Shown here: positions 61,091 to 64,000 of the stretch, piece after piece | Layout: the number at the start of each line of letters is the position of its first letter | Numbering within the stretch: the first letter of the stretch is position 1 | Source of the DNA: Malachius bipustulatus | Lineage: Eukaryota > Arthropoda > Insecta > Coleoptera > Melyridae | Direction of reading: 5' to 3' | Assembly (NCBI GenBank): GCA_910589415.1 | Contig: OU342630.1 | Span: forward strand, 77,248,186-77,312,185 | DNA length: 64,000 nt | Position numbers and translations under genes: made by a program | The notes under the pieces: model-generated | Told to the model about the DNA's origin: nothing | Databases searched by the model: none | Seen by the model: only the letters and a program-made list of their open reading frames with translations

Positions 61091-63021
61091 TTCAATATCT
61101 CATATACAAAGAAACAGGAAGATTAACCCATACCATTTTTATTCTGATGGGTCAAAGTGAGGTTTAATTTATGTAAGCTCATTATTTTAAATTAAATTTT
61201 CTGAAATTACTATAGAAATCCACAGACATTAACATTATCAACCATACAGTCATAAATCAACAGCTACACACATATCGCTCTTCATTCAATTGATGATTTC
61301 CTTGATATCAACAAATGAGAAGATTCTATTATGATCTAGTTAGCTCTAATTGTTTTATTATAGGTACCAACCAATATTGTAGCTATACCAATACCATTAT
61401 ATCAATAATTCAAAATTCATTGGAACTTTTCTTCGAATTACTTGTCGAACAAAGCCAACTGACGAAAACACTATAACTTCGCCCACGAAATACAAAAAGA
61501 TTTTCTTCTTTATATACCTTAAAAAAGAACGAAGTTTTAGGTATGTTTTTTTTAAGCAAATTCTATAAAATAGGGTATTTAAAACGAGCTTGATATGATA
61601 AGTATACCTACCATCAAAAGAAAAAAATGACTTTGTGACAGTTGATGGCGGGGAACAAAATTGTTCTTGGTTTTAAAAATCAATTTTTAGTAAGTATAAC
61701 CAAACGAGGGGGTGGCTTCGAAATGAAGCTATGTATACCTATGATAATTAAATTATACAGGGTAGGTAGGTATATTATTTTAATTAACACGATTAACATC
61801 ATAGGGTAGGTATTTCATTAACTAGGTATATAAAATTCATGGTTAATTTGAACATGGATGAGGAGATACGGAGCCAGAGGGTTCGAAAAATCATTATTTA
61901 AAAAAAATAAAAAATCAACGATGTTAATTAAAAAAATCAACAAAATCGTGATTTTTTTGATTTTATTGAAAATGTTTTTTTCTAGTTTTGGTATGTCTTG
62001 TACTGGTTTATTTTAGGTTTTAAGAATGTGTCGAATAAATATTTTACCGAATCACTGAATGAATACAGAAGCTTCGGCTACATTACGCCGAATCGCCGAA
62101 TGTTCGGCAAGATTTAGGTACAGGTTCGAGTCAAGTGAAAAAAGACAATTTAAAATTTTTATTTTTGAAATTGCAGTACCTACCTTACAAACGATCAGTC
62201 CTCCTATTAAAAAAAAACTATAAGAACATTCTTATTTGTTGAAGGAAATGGTGCAATCTACAATTTTTTGATAAGAACTATTTTTACTCCCAACATTTAA
62301 CATTTACCCTCCATCGAGAAATTTTAACTTCATATTTTGGTTTAAGGGTATAACGAACGAGTTGGTAGCCACACCATAAATTTTGAGTTTTTCTCTTGTA
62401 ATTTTTTACCTTTGGTTTTGCTGTTGGATTGATTTGAAATTGAACTGAATTGAAAAAATATTATAAAAAAAATATTTAACTGAATTTTAACAGAAGTTAC
62501 TTGACAATGTATAACGTAACTTTTCTTTTACGTAGTATAAAGGAATGGTTTTTTGTTTTATTAACCAGCAAGGTTCAGTTAAAATTCGGTTAAAATTTTG
62601 TGCATTATACTTATAAAGAATTCTTTAGGGGGCTGAAGTATCACAAAAAACCAGTGAAACCTCTTTCACTATTCAAGAACATAAATGCACATAATAAATA
62701 ATAATTGAAAACGGAAAAATATTCTTGTTCCTTTATTATTTATTTTTTATTTCCAAGTTCATTATGGTTCAGCTAATAGTTGAAATCAAAAGTCGATCAA
62801 AAGAAAGATGCATCAGGAGATGAAATATAATAATACCTATAATTTGTCGTTTCCCTAATTACTTACTGCATCTATTCAAACTTACAGCAGGAATACATAA
62901 ATTATGATCAATGATGTTTGAAGGTTCAAGTTTCAAAAGAAAGCAATAAAAAATAATGTTTTCAATGTTTTTATAAATAATAATAATTATTGTCTGAGGT
63001 TTATGGCACCCTTTATTCTTC
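61091..63021. other. Intron or intergenic DNA without recognisable features
   Basis: AT-rich with many TAGGTACCTA-type short repeats. No supported ORF. Confidence 0.4.
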
Positions 63022-63764
63022 TCTACAGAGTGATTCATAATATGTGCGCAGGACTTCAGGATGTGATAGCTCGTTCAAAAATATGAAAAAAGTTCCCATT
63101 AACATGGGTCCGCAAACGAACCGTTTTCCAGATACAGGGTGTCGAAAAAATTAATTATTTTCGGTTTTTTACGATATCTCAGGAACTGTTTGAGATACAT
63201 GCAGAACTCAGCTTTTGTACACGTCTTATCATTAATATTAACTGCGTTAAGAGGGCAATTAAAAAAAAAAAATATGGGACAGTGAAACAAATCTAAAAAA
63301 AAATATAAAAAATTAATGATGTTTTTGTCCACAACAAAACATTTTGTCACCTTTATGTTTTTCATCATAAAATGCTGTTTTTCTCGAAAACAGTTCACAT
63401 TAGAGTATTTAATCAAGAGCACCTTTTTTATGTATAAAACATTGACAGTTTAAATGTGTTTCCACAATGCCAATTAATTTTTGCAGTGTCGTAGAAATTA
63501 CGGGTAAGAAATTTCAAGCAACTGCAAAATCTCCGCCACTGCCATATGAAATAAATTTAGTCAGAGCTCAAACAGTAAATAATATTAATAATAAGATGTG
63601 TACAAAAATTCAGTTTTATATCTGATTAAAGGGTTCCTTAGAAATGGTGAAAACCTTGAAAATGCGTGGGTTATCGGACCCATGTTAAGGAACTTTTTTC
63701 ATATTTTTGAACAAGCTATCACATCCTGAAGTCCTGCGTACATATTATGAATCATCCTGTATAA
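63022..63764. repeat. Foldback element with ACAGAGTGATTCAT ends
   Basis: CAGGACTTCAGGATGTGATA faces TATCACATCCTGAAGTCCTG. TTCAAAAATATGAAAAAAGT and its complement follow. A mini-module is at 63484-63541. The last 230 bases of the window hold nothing recognisable. Confidence 0.88.
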
Positions 63765-64000
63765 TATTGTTGATTTTTGTGTGACGCACCAATTACAATT
63801 TTTTGTATAAAATACTATAGTATTTTATATTTTTTTTTATATTTTAATAATTGATTAATATAAAATATCACTTGATTTAAATCGGGCGAACCCTATGGTA
63901 CGAAGTAGGTACCTATTACCTGTACAAATAACCTAAACATGAAATTAAGTCTTGATCTCATGCATAATACGTATACTTCCATGAAAAAATAAATTACCGA

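Overview
This window is nuclear DNA of an animal, almost certainly an insect. Genes are split by AT-rich introns, some of only 50-77 bases. Three conserved animal genes can be read: tectonic, an effector caspase, and ribosomal protein S24. The rest is AT-rich, repeat-rich DNA with many TAGGTACCTAC-type simple repeats. The order cannot be fixed by eye; a hemipteran or a beetle would fit.

Layout. 1-4290 (+): 3' part of a tectonic gene (ciliary transition-zone glycoprotein). 7211-10945 (-): a complete effector caspase of 299 aa in five coding exons, convergent with tectonic. 12361-13840: a foldback element and a tRNA-derived SINE. 13852-18741 (-): a young, structurally complete Ty3/gypsy retrotransposon with 322-bp LTRs, a 1324-aa Gag-Pol ORF, a tRNA-Ser-like primer site and a 5-bp target duplication. 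19447-30583 (-): an unusual 11.1-kb element with 2.86-kb, nearly identical LTRs and a 4-bp target duplication. Its interior keeps only a truncated Gag-like ORF and the end of an integrase, so it is non-autonomous. 31236-33990 (+): RpS24, whose coding sequence opens with an ATG-only exon and which has two possible last coding exons. 34000-48700: almost continuous foldback (long inverted repeat) elements. 48756-49860: a decayed Penelope-like retroelement. 52280-58245: more foldbacks and the second copy of a 560-bp inverted-repeat element first seen inside the caspase intron. 58570-59612 (+): a GC-rich promoter and 5' exons of a gene I do not recognise, running out of the window; its intron holds a ~940-bp imperfect palindrome.

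The most striking structure is the foldback population. About twenty units of 0.3-1.9 kb have arms that are long inverted copies and mostly end in ACAGGGTG / CACCCTGT. They are nested in each other up to three or four deep. Several unrelated ones carry a 58-67-bp mini-module bounded by CAGTGGCGTA and TACGCCACTG. Units with different outer arms also share the same inner core. The foldbacks and the long-LTR element are the best candidates here for something not yet described. All comparisons were made by reading; no alignment or database search was run.
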